From assembly GCF_014649335.1 (NCBI RefSeq), contig NZ_BMSV01000007.1, forward strand, positions 1-64,000: 64,000 nt of DNA, given 5' to 3'. A model generated the notes under the pieces. The model searched no databases, was not told the DNA's origin, and worked only from the letters and a program-made list of their open reading frames with translations. Shown here in pieces: positions 40,041-48,058 of this stretch (position 1 is its first letter; each line of letters begins with the position of its first letter). The position numbers and the translations under genes are program-made. The DNA is from Streptomyces roseolilacinus. Its GTDB lineage: Bacteria; Actinomycetota; Actinomycetes; Streptomycetales; Streptomycetaceae.

Positions 40041-41302
40041 GCCCGCCCGGCGCCGAACCGCCCGCCCCCGGCCCGCGCCACCCACACGGCGAAGACGCCC
40101 AACAGCGCCAGCCCCAGCAGCGTGTAGAGGCCGGACAGCAGCATCTGCCAGCCGTTCTGGTGCAGTTCGAGCCGTACCGGCGCGGGGGCGTGCGGCACCC
40201 ACCACAGCGCGAACGACCCGAACACCAGGGCCGTCCCCGCCGTCCACACCGGGCGTACGCGCGTGGCGAGGAGGATGAGCGCCGGCACGCACCACACCCA
40301 GTGGTGCGACCACGAGATCGGGCTCACCAGCAGCGCCGTCACGGCACACGCCACCACCGCCACCGGCCGGTCCCCGTGCAGCGCCGCGAGCACCGCCACG
40401 GCCAGTCCGGCGAGGCCCACCAGGGCCGCCGCGGCCATCCACCACACACCCGGGTCGGTCGTGTGCAGCAACCGCGCCAGCACCCCGCTCAGCGACTGGT
40501 TGGCGGTCTCCTCGGTACGGCCGACCCGGCCCGTCTCGAAGATCATCTCGGTCCAGAAGCGGCGCGAGTCGTACGGCAGGACCAGCGCCGACACGACCGT
40601 CACCACCAGGAACGCCGCCGTCGCCCGCACCGCGCGCCGCAGCCACTCGTTCCGCCACGGCGCCCAGCCGTCGCTCCGCGCGCGGGCCACCCCCACGACG
40701 AGCAGCAGCACCACGAAGAGGCCCGGTGTGAGCTTCACCGCGGTGGCGAGCCCGATGCCCACCCCCGCCCAGCGGCTGTCCGCCCGGCGCGTCAGGTCCC
40801 ACAGCACCGCGACCGCCATCAGCAGGTTGATCTGGCCGTACCGGAACGTCTGCCACACCGGCTCGCACCACACCAGGACCGCCGCCAGCCACAGGGCCGC
40901 CCCCGGCCGCGTCCAGAACGCCCCGCCCCGGCGGAGCGCGGCCGGCCCGCCCGAGGCCACCAGCCGCAGCGACAGGTGCACCAGCGCCACCAGCAGCAGC
41001 AGGTTCCCGAGCGTGGCCAGCGTCCGCATCTCCGGTACGCCGACCAGGGTCAGCGGCGTGAACAGCAGCGCGGCGAACGGCGGGTAGGTCATCGGCAGGT
41101 TCGCCGACGTGGCCCGCATCGCGTACAGGTCCCCGCCCGCCAGGGCGGTCGCCCCCTCGGCCCGGTAGACCGACAGGTCGAGCATCGTCACGTGGGCGGC
41201 GCGCTGCGCGACCCAGAAGGCCGCGAAGGACAGCAGGCAGGTCCCCAGCGCGGCGAGCGGCAGGCTGTGGAGGCGGGTTCGGGCGGTCACGGTCGCGGTC
41301 AC
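40019..41302 (-). CDS. GT87-family (DUF2029) polyprenol-linked mannosyltransferase-like membrane protein
   Basis: 427 aa with about ten hydrophobic helices. The first external loop has LDLSVYRAEGATALAGGDLY, holding the acidic residue typical of GT-C enzymes; PMTYPPFAALLFTPL, FRYGQINLLMAVAVLWD, ATAVKLTPGLFVVLLLV and LVSPISWSHHWVW are further GT87 hallmarks. Relatives such as PimE use polyprenyl-phosphomannose outside the membrane. GTG 41302 is taken as the start; TAGCGT at 41316-41311 (minus) ends eight bases before it, suggesting a leaderless mRNA. It lies between the two tRNA-Ala copies. It may act in phosphatidylinositol mannoside-like or glycopolymer assembly; this is inferred. Confidence 0.87.
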   Translation of the reverse strand: MTATVTARTRLHSLPLAALGTCLLSFAAFWVAQRAAHVTMLDLSVYRAEGATALAGGDLYAMRATSANLPMTYPPFAALLFTPLTLVGVPEMRTLATLGNLLLLVALVHLSLRLVASGGPAALRRGGAFWTRPGAALWLAAVLVWCEPVWQTFRYGQINLLMAVAVLWDLTRRADSRWAGVGIGLATAVKLTPGLFVVLLLVVGVARARSDGWAPWRNEWLRRAVRATAAFLVVTVVSALVLPYDSRRFWTEMIFETGRVGRTEETANQSLSGVLARLLHTTDPGVWWMAAAALVGLAGLAVAVLAALHGDRPVAVVACAVTALLVSPISWSHHWVWCVPALILLATRVRPVWTAGTALVFGSFALWWVPHAPAPVRLELHQNGWQMLLSGLYTLLGLALLGVFAVWVARAGGGRFGAGRAQAFANE

Positions 41303-41445
41303 ATGCGCCGACGCTACCCGCCCCGGCGGCTCCCGGCCGGGGCGGGGACGGACGATTTGGCGATCCACCGGGGGAACCGTGTAATGTTCTCTGTGTCGCC
41401 GCGAGGGAAACCCGAGAGGGAAACGAGCGGGGCGGCACACCGCAA

Positions 41446-41518
<73 letters not shown>

Positions 41519-41524
41519 CAGCCC

Positions 41525-41562
41525 GAGAAGGCGGGTCATCCGGTCGGATGACCCGCCTTCTC
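41525..41562 (+). terminator. tRNA-Ala copy 2 terminator
   Basis: Perfect 17-bp stem (GAGAAGGCGGGTCATCC and complement) with GGTC loop. The 270 bp from here to the leuS leader contain no gene that I can support. Confidence 0.92.
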
Positions 41563-41839
41563 CCTGTCCGGCCCCAACCCCGGCCGCCGCCCGGCGCCTT
41601 GCGGTTCGACGGCGGCAGGACGAGGCGTTCCTCAGGCGCCTCCGCCTGCTCCGGGCGCAGCGCCTCCAGCGCCGCAGGGCCGCCCCGGCCGGTCCGCTCC
41701 ACCGAGACGGCCGGTCGGCGAACGACCCGGGAACGCGCCGGTACGCGGGTGGCAGGTGCACGCGCGTAGCGCGACGGTCACGCCACCGCCCGTGTCCGAG
41801 GGGCGGGACGGCGCGATGCGGTCCGTGGGGGCGCTGCTG

Positions 41840-41845
41840 TACCCT
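41840..41845 (+). promoter_or_regulatory. -10 element of the leuS leader transcript
   Basis: TACCCT ends six bases before the leader-peptide ATG, so the leader itself is probably leaderless. No good -35 was found. Confidence 0.5.
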
Positions 41846-41851
41846 GACGCC

Positions 41852-41890
41852 ATGCGTGCCGTACGCCTTCTGCTTAGCGAGCCGCGCTGA
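41852..41890 (+). CDS. leucine leader peptide of leuS (MRAVRLLLSEPR)
   Basis: 12-codon frame with three consecutive leucine codons CTT CTG CTT; CTT is rare in this GC-rich genome. It is followed 45 bp downstream by a terminator with a T-run and then leuS. This is the layout of classical attenuation: ribosome stalling at the Leu codons when charged tRNA-Leu is short would favour read-through. Confidence 0.82.
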   Translation: MRAVRLLLSEPR

Positions 41891-41934
41891 TCAGTACCGG
41901 CGGGTGAGAAATCCGCTCGGAATCGGCGCGGCGT

Positions 41935-41958
41935 CCCCTCCTGTGCGAGGGGCTTTTT
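41935..41958 (+). terminator. attenuator terminator before leuS
   Basis: CCCCTC, CTGTGC loop, GAGGGG, then CTTTTT: a compact intrinsic terminator between leader peptide and leuS. The region 41896-41934 should contain the competing antiterminator strand; I could not settle its exact pairing by eye. Confidence 0.85.
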
Positions 41959-42034
41959 CATTTCGCCGCACCTACGGAACCGGGGCGCGGCGGCGGCAGC
42001 GGGGCAGAGACGATCGATGGAGCTTCAGAGGATC

Positions 42035-44902
42035 ATGACCGAGACGAATTCGGCTGCCGAGACGGCGGCCCCGCATCGTTATACGGCGGCCATGGCGGCC
42101 GACATCGAGGCACGCTGGCAGGACTTCTGGGACGCCGAGGGGACCTACGCGGCACCGAACCCGAGCGGCGACCTGGCGGGCGCCCCGGAGGCGGCCGCCC
42201 GGCCCAAGAAGTTCATCATGGACATGTTCCCGTACCCGTCCGGCGCCGGCCTGCACGTCGGCCACCCGCTGGGGTACATCGCCACCGACGTGTACGCCCG
42301 GTACCAGCGCATGACCGGCCACAACGTCCTGCACACGCTGGGCTTCGACGCCTTCGGCCTGCCCGCCGAGCAGTACGCCGTGCAGACCGGCACGCACCCG
42401 CGCGTGTCGACCGAGGCGAACATCGACAACATGAAGGCCCAGCTGCGCCGGCTGGGCCTGGGCCACGACAAGCGCCGGTCGTTCGCCACGATCGACCCGG
42501 ACTACTACAAGTGGACCCAGTGGATCTTCCTGCAGATCTTCAACTCCTGGTACGACGAGGAGGCGGGGAAGGCCCGTCCGATCGCCGACCTGGTCGCCCT
42601 GTTCGAGAGCGGTGAGCGCGCCGTACCGGGCACCGCGCGCACGTGGGGCGAGCTGACCGCCGCCGAACGCGCCGACGTGCTGAGCGGCTACCGCCTGGCG
42701 TACGCCTCCGACGCGCCGGTCAACTGGTGCCCCGGCCTGGGCACCGTCCTGGCCAACGAGGAGGTCACCGCCGACGGCCGCTCCGAGCGCGGCAACTTCC
42801 CCGTCTTCAAGGCGAAGCTGCGCCAGTGGAACATGCGCATCACCGCCTACGCGGACCGCCTGCTGGACGACCTGGACGCGCTGGACTGGCCCGAGGCCAT
42901 CAAGCTGCAGCAGCGCAACTGGATCGGCCGCTCCGAGGGCGCCCGCGTCGACTTCCCCGTCGACGGCGACGCGATCACCGTCTTCACCACGCGCCCGGAC
43001 ACGCTGTTCGGCGCCACCTACATGGTGCTGGCCCCCGAGCACGACCTGGTCGACCGGATCGTCCCGGACGCCTGGCCGGCCGGCACGCCCGCGCTGTGGA
43101 CGGGCGGGCACGCCACCCCGGCGCTGGCCGTCGACGCGTACCGCAAGCAGGCCGCGGCCAAGTCCGACGTGGAGCGGCAGGCCGAGGCGAAGGAGAAGAC
43201 CGGCGTCTTCACCGGCGCCCACGCCGTCAACCCGGCCAGCGGCGAGCGGGTCCCGGTCTTCATCGCCGACTACGTGCTGATGGGCTACGGCACGGGCGCC
43301 ATCATGGCCGTCCCGGCGCACGACGGCCGCGACTTCGCCTTCGCGCGCGCCTTCGACCTGCCCGTGCGCTGCGTCGTCGAGCCGACCGACGGCCGCGGCA
43401 CGGACCCGGCCGCCTGGGACGACGCCTTCGACTCGTACGACGCGAAGATCATCGCGTCGGCCAACGACGAGGTCTCCCTGGACGGCCTGGGCGTCGTCGA
43501 GGCCAAGGCGGAGATCACGCGCTGGCTGGAGTCCCGCGGCATCGGCGAGGGCACCGTCAACTACCGGCTGCGGGACTGGCTGTTCAGCCGCCAGCGGTAC
43601 TGGGGCGAGCCCTTCCCGATCGTCTACGACGAGGACGGCGTCGCCCACGCGCTGCCCGAGTCGATGCTGCCCCTGGAACTGCCCGAGGTCGACGACTACG
43701 CGCCGCGCACCTTCGACCCGGACGACGCCGACACGCAGCCCGAGACCCCGCTGTCCCGCAACGAGGACTGGGTCTACGTCACCCTGGACCTGGGCGACGG
43801 CCCCAAGCGGTACCGCCGCGAGACCAACACGATGCCCAACTGGGCCGGTTCGTGCTGGTACGAGCTGCGCTACCTGGACCCGCACAACGCGGACCGGCTG
43901 GTCGACCCGGACATCGAGCGGTACTGGATGGGCCCGCGCGACGGCATGCCGCACGGCGGCGTCGACCTGTACGTGGGCGGCGCCGAACACGCCGTGCTGC
44001 ACCTGCTGTACGCCCGGTTCTGGTCGAAGGTCCTGTACGACCTGGGCCACGTCTCGTCCGCCGAGCCGTTCCACCGGCTGTTCAACCAGGGCATGATCCA
44101 GGCGTACGTGTACCGCGACGCGCGCGGGATCGCCGTCCCGGCCGCCGAGGTCGAGGAGCGCGACGGCGCGTTCTGGTACCAGGGCGAGAAGGTCGGCCGC
44201 GTCCTGGGCAAGATGGGCAAGTCCCTGAAGAACGCGGTCACCCCGGACGAGATCTGCGCCGAGTACGGCGCCGACACGCTGCGCCTGTACGAGATGGCCA
44301 TGGGCCCCCTGGACGTCTCCCGCCCCTGGGACACGCGTGCGGTGGTCGGCCAGTACCGGCTGCTGCAACGGCTGTGGCGCAACATCGTCGACGAGTCGAC
44401 CGGCGAGGTCACCGTCGTCGACGCCGAGCCCGACGAGGACACGCTGCGGGCCCTGCACAAGGCCATCGACGGCGTCTCCCAGGACATGGCCGCGATGCGC
44501 TTCAACACGGCCATCGCCAAGATCACCGAGCTGAACAACCACCTGACCAAGGCGGGCGGCGCGGTGTCCCGGTCGGTCGCCGAGCGGCTGGTCCTGCTGG
44601 TCGCGCCGCTGGCCCCGCACATCGCCGAGGAGCTGTGGCGCAGGCTGGGCCACACCGGCTCCGTCGTCCACGAGGACTTCCCGGTCGCCGACCCGGCTTA
44701 CGTCGTCGACGAGACCGTGACCTGCGTCGTGCAGATCAAGGGCAAGGTCAAGGCGCGGCTGGAGGTCTCCCCGTCCATCACGGACGCGGAGCTGGAGGCC
44801 CTGGCCCTGGCCGACCCGGCGGTCGTGGCCGCCCTGGGCGGCGCGGACATCCGCAAGGTCATCGCCCGCGCGCCGAAGCTGGTCAACATCGTCCCGGCGT
44901 GA
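42035..44902 (+). CDS. leuS: leucyl-tRNA synthetase
   Basis: Class I synthetase of 955 aa. Rossmann-fold signature YPSGAGLHVGHPLGY (HIGH equivalent HVGH), CP1 editing domain with TRPDTLFGATYMVLAPEH and GYGTGAIMAVPAHDGRDF, KMSKS equivalent KMGKSLKN, anticodon-binding helices and a C-terminal domain (VVQIKGKVKARLEV). ATG 42035 is chosen for AGAGG four bases upstream and the usual MTETN-type N-terminus; ATG 42017 is the alternative. Expression is predicted to be controlled by the leucine attenuator. Confidence 0.97.
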   Translation: MTETNSAAETAAPHRYTAAMAADIEARWQDFWDAEGTYAAPNPSGDLAGAPEAAARPKKFIMDMFPYPSGAGLHVGHPLGYIATDVYARYQRMTGHNVLHTLGFDAFGLPAEQYAVQTGTHPRVSTEANIDNMKAQLRRLGLGHDKRRSFATIDPDYYKWTQWIFLQIFNSWYDEEAGKARPIADLVALFESGERAVPGTARTWGELTAAERADVLSGYRLAYASDAPVNWCPGLGTVLANEEVTADGRSERGNFPVFKAKLRQWNMRITAYADRLLDDLDALDWPEAIKLQQRNWIGRSEGARVDFPVDGDAITVFTTRPDTLFGATYMVLAPEHDLVDRIVPDAWPAGTPALWTGGHATPALAVDAYRKQAAAKSDVERQAEAKEKTGVFTGAHAVNPASGERVPVFIADYVLMGYGTGAIMAVPAHDGRDFAFARAFDLPVRCVVEPTDGRGTDPAAWDDAFDSYDAKIIASANDEVSLDGLGVVEAKAEITRWLESRGIGEGTVNYRLRDWLFSRQRYWGEPFPIVYDEDGVAHALPESMLPLELPEVDDYAPRTFDPDDADTQPETPLSRNEDWVYVTLDLGDGPKRYRRETNTMPNWAGSCWYELRYLDPHNADRLVDPDIERYWMGPRDGMPHGGVDLYVGGAEHAVLHLLYARFWSKVLYDLGHVSSAEPFHRLFNQGMIQAYVYRDARGIAVPAAEVEERDGAFWYQGEKVGRVLGKMGKSLKNAVTPDEICAEYGADTLRLYEMAMGPLDVSRPWDTRAVVGQYRLLQRLWRNIVDESTGEVTVVDAEPDEDTLRALHKAIDGVSQDMAAMRFNTAIAKITELNNHLTKAGGAVSRSVAERLVLLVAPLAPHIAEELWRRLGHTGSVVHEDFPVADPAYVVDETVTCVVQIKGKVKARLEVSPSITDAELEALALADPAVVAALGGADIRKVIARAPKLVNIVPA

Positions 44903-44950
44903 CCGGCCACCGGGTCCCGGCGTGTGACGTCGGCCCGGATACGGCTCCTG

Positions 44951-44990
44951 GGGGCGGGTTCGGGGGTTTCCGGAACCCTCGACCCGCCCC
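44951..44990 (+). terminator. leuS terminator
   Basis: Long stem: GGGGCGGGT with ACCCGCCCC, extended through a bulge by CGGGGGTT/AACCCTCG, loop TCCGG. Confidence 0.8.
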
Positions 44991-45034
44991 TCGGCGTTTA
45001 CCGTGGAGGGAACACACGACGACGAGGGGACTCC

Positions 45035-45883
45035 ATGACAGCCGCGATCGTGATCCTGGCGCTGCTTTTCGTCGCCTTCGTCGCGCTCGGCGTGTACGCG
45101 GGCGTGAAGGCGGTCAAGGCCGCCAAGCGCGGCGTCGACCGCACCCTCACACAGGCCCGGCGCACGGTCGAGGACACCACCCTCCGCGCCAAGAGCTACG
45201 GACAGGGCGGCGTCCCGGGGGAGCTGGCGCAGCTGCGGCTGTCCCTGCGCACCTCCATGCGGGCCACGCAGGAGGCCCTGGAGGCCGGCGCCCCGGAGGA
45301 CGCCTCGCTCCAGGAGTCGCTGGCGCTGTTCCGGCGGCTCAGCGCCCACGGGCACGAGTTGGACGAGGAGCTCAGGCGGCTGGAGCGCGACCCGGACAGG
45401 GCCAAGGTCGCCGAGCGGCTGGAGGGGCTGCGGGAGCGCACGCGGCGGATCACGGACTCCGCCGACTCCCTGCGCTGGGCGGCCAGGGACCGGGCGCAGA
45501 GGTTCGCCCAGGACGACCTGGACCTGCTCAGCACGCAGATCGACGTGGAGGCCGGCGCGCTGCGCCACTGGACGGACCCGGAGACCCCCGACCCGGCGGA
45601 CCGCGGTGAGCCGAAGGCGGCGCCCGGGCAGGGACGAGGTGCGGCGGACACCGCCGCACCGCGGCACGACCGCACCCGGGTGGCGTGGCCGGAGCCGGTG
45701 GACGCCCCCACCCCCGCCCAGACCTGGCCCGCCGAGGCGGGCGCGGACGGGGAGGCGGACGCCCGTCGGGATGCCGGGGGCGGCCCGGCCGACGGGTCCC
45801 GGCCGGCCATCACCGCGCGGGACCCGCGCCTCGGCACCGGCTACCCCTGGCAGAAGTCGGCGCGTCCCGAGACCACCAACTGA
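45035..45883 (+). CDS. membrane-anchored helical protein of unknown function
   Basis: 282 aa. One N-terminal helix (TAAIVILALLFVAFVALGVYAGV) is followed by a long charged helical region (residues 25-165, ELDEELRRLERDPDRAKVAERLEGLRER-type heptads, probable coiled coil) and a Pro/Ala/Asp-rich C-terminal tail. Segments ESLALFRRLSAHGHELDEEL and RITDSADSLRWAARDRAQRF suggest helical bundles. ATG 45035 follows GAGGGGA. No family was recognised; conserved place after leuS is usual in Streptomyces. Confidence 0.85.
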   Translation: MTAAIVILALLFVAFVALGVYAGVKAVKAAKRGVDRTLTQARRTVEDTTLRAKSYGQGGVPGELAQLRLSLRTSMRATQEALEAGAPEDASLQESLALFRRLSAHGHELDEELRRLERDPDRAKVAERLEGLRERTRRITDSADSLRWAARDRAQRFAQDDLDLLSTQIDVEAGALRHWTDPETPDPADRGEPKAAPGQGRGAADTAAPRHDRTRVAWPEPVDAPTPAQTWPAEAGADGEADARRDAGGGPADGSRPAITARDPRLGTGYPWQKSARPETTN

Positions 45884-45949
45884 CCGCACCGGCCGAGGCG
45901 GACGGGCCCGGGCTGCCCTCCGCCGCCGCCTGCGGGTAACCTCCCGGTC

Positions 45950-46795
45950 ATGTCCCGCCATGTCGCGATCGTCACCGATTCCACGGCCTACCTGCCGCCG
46001 CAGACGATGGGGCGGCACGGTATCACCGCGGTACCGCTGACCGTCGTCCTGGGCGACAGGGCCCTGGAGGAGGGCACCGAGATCTCGGCCCGCTCCCTCG
46101 CCCAGGCCCTGCAGAAGCGACGCTCCGTCACCACCTCCCGGCCCAGCCCGGAGATGTTCGCCGCCCACTACCGCGAGGTCGCCGCGGAAGGCGCCACCGG
46201 GATCGTCTCGCTGCACCTGTCGGCCGAACTGTCCGGCACGTACGAGGCGGCGCTGCTCGCGGCGCGGGAGGCGCCGGTGCCGGTGCGGGTCGTCGACACC
46301 GGCATGATCGCCATGGCGCTGGGCTTCTGCGCCGTCGCGGCCGCCGAGGCCGCGCAGGCGGACTGCGGTCTGGACGAGGTCGTGGCGGCCGCGGAGAAGC
46401 GTGCCTCCGGCACCTCCGCGTACTTCTACGTCGACACCCTCGACTACCTCCGGCGCGGCGGGCGCATCGGGGCCGCCCGGGCCCTGCTCGGCTCGGCGCT
46501 GGCCGTGAAACCCCTGCTGGAACTGAGCGGCGGGCGCATCGAACCGAGGGAGAAGGTGCGCACCGCGTCGAGGGCCATCGCCCGGCTCGAGGAGATCGCC
46601 GTCGAACGGGCGGGCCGCGCCCCCGTCGACATCGCCGTGCACCACCTCGCCGCCGCCGAGCGGGCCGACACGCTCGCCGGGCACCTGCGCGACCGCGTAC
46701 CGGGCCTGGCCGACCTCCATGTCAGCGAGGTCGGCGCGGTGATCGGCGCGCACACCGGGCCGGGGCTCCTGGGCGTGGTCGTCTCCCAGCGGTGA
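45950..46795 (+). CDS. DegV-family fatty-acid-binding protein (FakB-like)
   Basis: 281 aa. DegV folds bind a fatty acid for phosphorylation by FakA-type kinases. Signature pieces: VAIVTDSTAYLPPQ at the N-terminus, TSRPSPEMFAAHY, VSLHLSAELSGTYEAALLA, and VDTGMIAMALGF. TAACCT ends seven bases before ATG 45950 with no ribosome site, so a leaderless mRNA is likely. It precedes the comEA-comEC unit. Physiological ligand unknown. Confidence 0.94.
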   Translation: MSRHVAIVTDSTAYLPPQTMGRHGITAVPLTVVLGDRALEEGTEISARSLAQALQKRRSVTTSRPSPEMFAAHYREVAAEGATGIVSLHLSAELSGTYEAALLAAREAPVPVRVVDTGMIAMALGFCAVAAAEAAQADCGLDEVVAAAEKRASGTSAYFYVDTLDYLRRGGRIGAARALLGSALAVKPLLELSGGRIEPREKVRTASRAIARLEEIAVERAGRAPVDIAVHHLAAAERADTLAGHLRDRVPGLADLHVSEVGAVIGAHTGPGLLGVVVSQR

Positions 46796-46827
46796 CCCCG
46801 CCCGCCTCACCCTTCCGGGTGGCCGTG

Positions 46828-46854
46828 TTTTCCACAACTGCCGGGTTGTCCACG
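46828..46854 (+). promoter_or_regulatory. two DnaA-box-like nonamers upstream of comEA
   Basis: TTTTCCACA (46828-46836) and TTGTCCACG (46846-46854) are direct repeats 18 bp apart, each one mismatch from a common DnaA consensus. They lie in the 111-bp DegV-comEA gap. Confidence 0.45.
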
Positions 46855-46906
46855 GAAATCGGCACGCCACAGCGGAATCGCACGGATGTGTCTACCGTGC
46901 TGTGAC

Positions 46907-48058
46907 ATGACGACGCGAACACGCTCCGTGATCAGGCGTGCGGGGGTCTCCCCCCGCGCCTCCCTCTCCACCCGCCCCTCCGCGACGAGCGGGCCGGGCC
47001 GGGCCCGCGGCTCCGACGGCCGGGCGCGCGGTCACACGGCCGGAAGGGGCCGGGGCCGGCACCGCGCCGGAGACCCCAAGCCCCCCGCCGCCGCGCCACC
47101 CGCGTCGGCCGTCAGGGACAGGGCGGACGCACTGATGGCGGGCACCGACCCGCCGCGCCCGCCCGCCGGGTCCCTGGCGCCTCCCGGGGCACTGACACCT
47201 CCCGGCACTCCGGCGCCCGCCGGGGCACCGACGCCCCCTGGGGCTTCGGCGTCCCCGCACGCGCCGTCCGCGGCCCCTCCGGCCGGGGCGCCGTCCACGG
47301 CCTCCCCGGCCGGGGCGAGGGAGCGGTGGGGGATCGCGCTGCGTGAGCGGTTACCCGTGTGGGTGCAGGTGAGGTGTGGGCTCGAACGCCGCACGCTGGG
47401 CGCCCTGGCCGTCGTCCTGGTCGCGGGGGCGGTGCTCGCCGGGCACTTCTTCTGGACCGGCCGCCCCGAGACGGTGCACGCCCCCGAGGTGGTCGGGCGC
47501 GCGGCGACCGCGGTGACCGCGCCGGCGGACCCACCCGCGCCGGCGGGCCTCCCGCAGGACACCCCTGCCACCGCGCCCCCCGGCTCGCCGCCGACGGCGG
47601 GACCACCCCCGTCCGTGGTCGTCGTCGACGTGGGCGGCAGGGTACGGCGGCCCGGCGTGCTGCGGCTCCCGATGGGCGCCCGCGTCGTCGACGCGCTCCG
47701 CGCCGCCGGCGGCGTCCCGCCGGGCACGGACACGACCGGGCTCAACAGGGCGCGCGTCCTGGTGGACGGCGAACACGTCCTGGTCGGTGTCCCGGCAGCC
47801 GCCGGCCCGCCCGGAGCCCCACCGGTGACGGCCCCGCAGGGAGCCACCGGAGCGGGTACGGCGGAAGGCCCGGTCAGCCTCAACACCGCCACCGTCGAAC
47901 AACTCGACACCCTGCCCGGTGTGGGACCGGTCCTCGCCCGCCACATCATCGAGCACCGCGCCCGGCACGGCGGCTTCCGCTCGGTCGAGGAACTGCGCCA
48001 GGTCCACGGCATCGGCGCCCGCCGCTTCGCCGACCTCCGCCCCCGCGTACGGCTGTGA
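46907..48058 (+). CDS. comEA: ComEA-family helix-hairpin-helix DNA-binding protein
   Basis: 383 aa, longer than typical ComEA because of a 130-residue Pro/Ala/Gly-rich cytosolic region. One membrane helix (LGALAVVLVAGAVLAGHFFW, about 170-190), then a SLBB domain (VVVDVGGRVRRPGVLRLPMGARVVDALRAAGGV region) and two HhH motifs at the C-terminus (SLNTATVEQLDTLPGVGPVLARHI and VEELRQVHGIGARRFADL). Role by family: holds incoming double-stranded DNA at the membrane. The GTGA overlap with comEC couples the pair. TACCGT ends eight bases before ATG 46907. Confidence 0.94.
   Translation: MTTRTRSVIRRAGVSPRASLSTRPSATSGPGRARGSDGRARGHTAGRGRGRHRAGDPKPPAAAPPASAVRDRADALMAGTDPPRPPAGSLAPPGALTPPGTPAPAGAPTPPGASASPHAPSAAPPAGAPSTASPAGARERWGIALRERLPVWVQVRCGLERRTLGALAVVLVAGAVLAGHFFWTGRPETVHAPEVVGRAATAVTAPADPPAPAGLPQDTPATAPPGSPPTAGPPPSVVVVDVGGRVRRPGVLRLPMGARVVDALRAAGGVPPGTDTTGLNRARVLVDGEHVLVGVPAAAGPPGAPPVTAPQGATGAGTAEGPVSLNTATVEQLDTLPGVGPVLARHIIEHRARHGGFRSVEELRQVHGIGARRFADLRPRVRL

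Noticed and set aside
41972..46870. 1632-aa minus-strand frame opposite leuS
   Set aside because: Val/Arg/Gly/Asp-rich antisense artefact; leuS, the helical protein and DegV explain the region.
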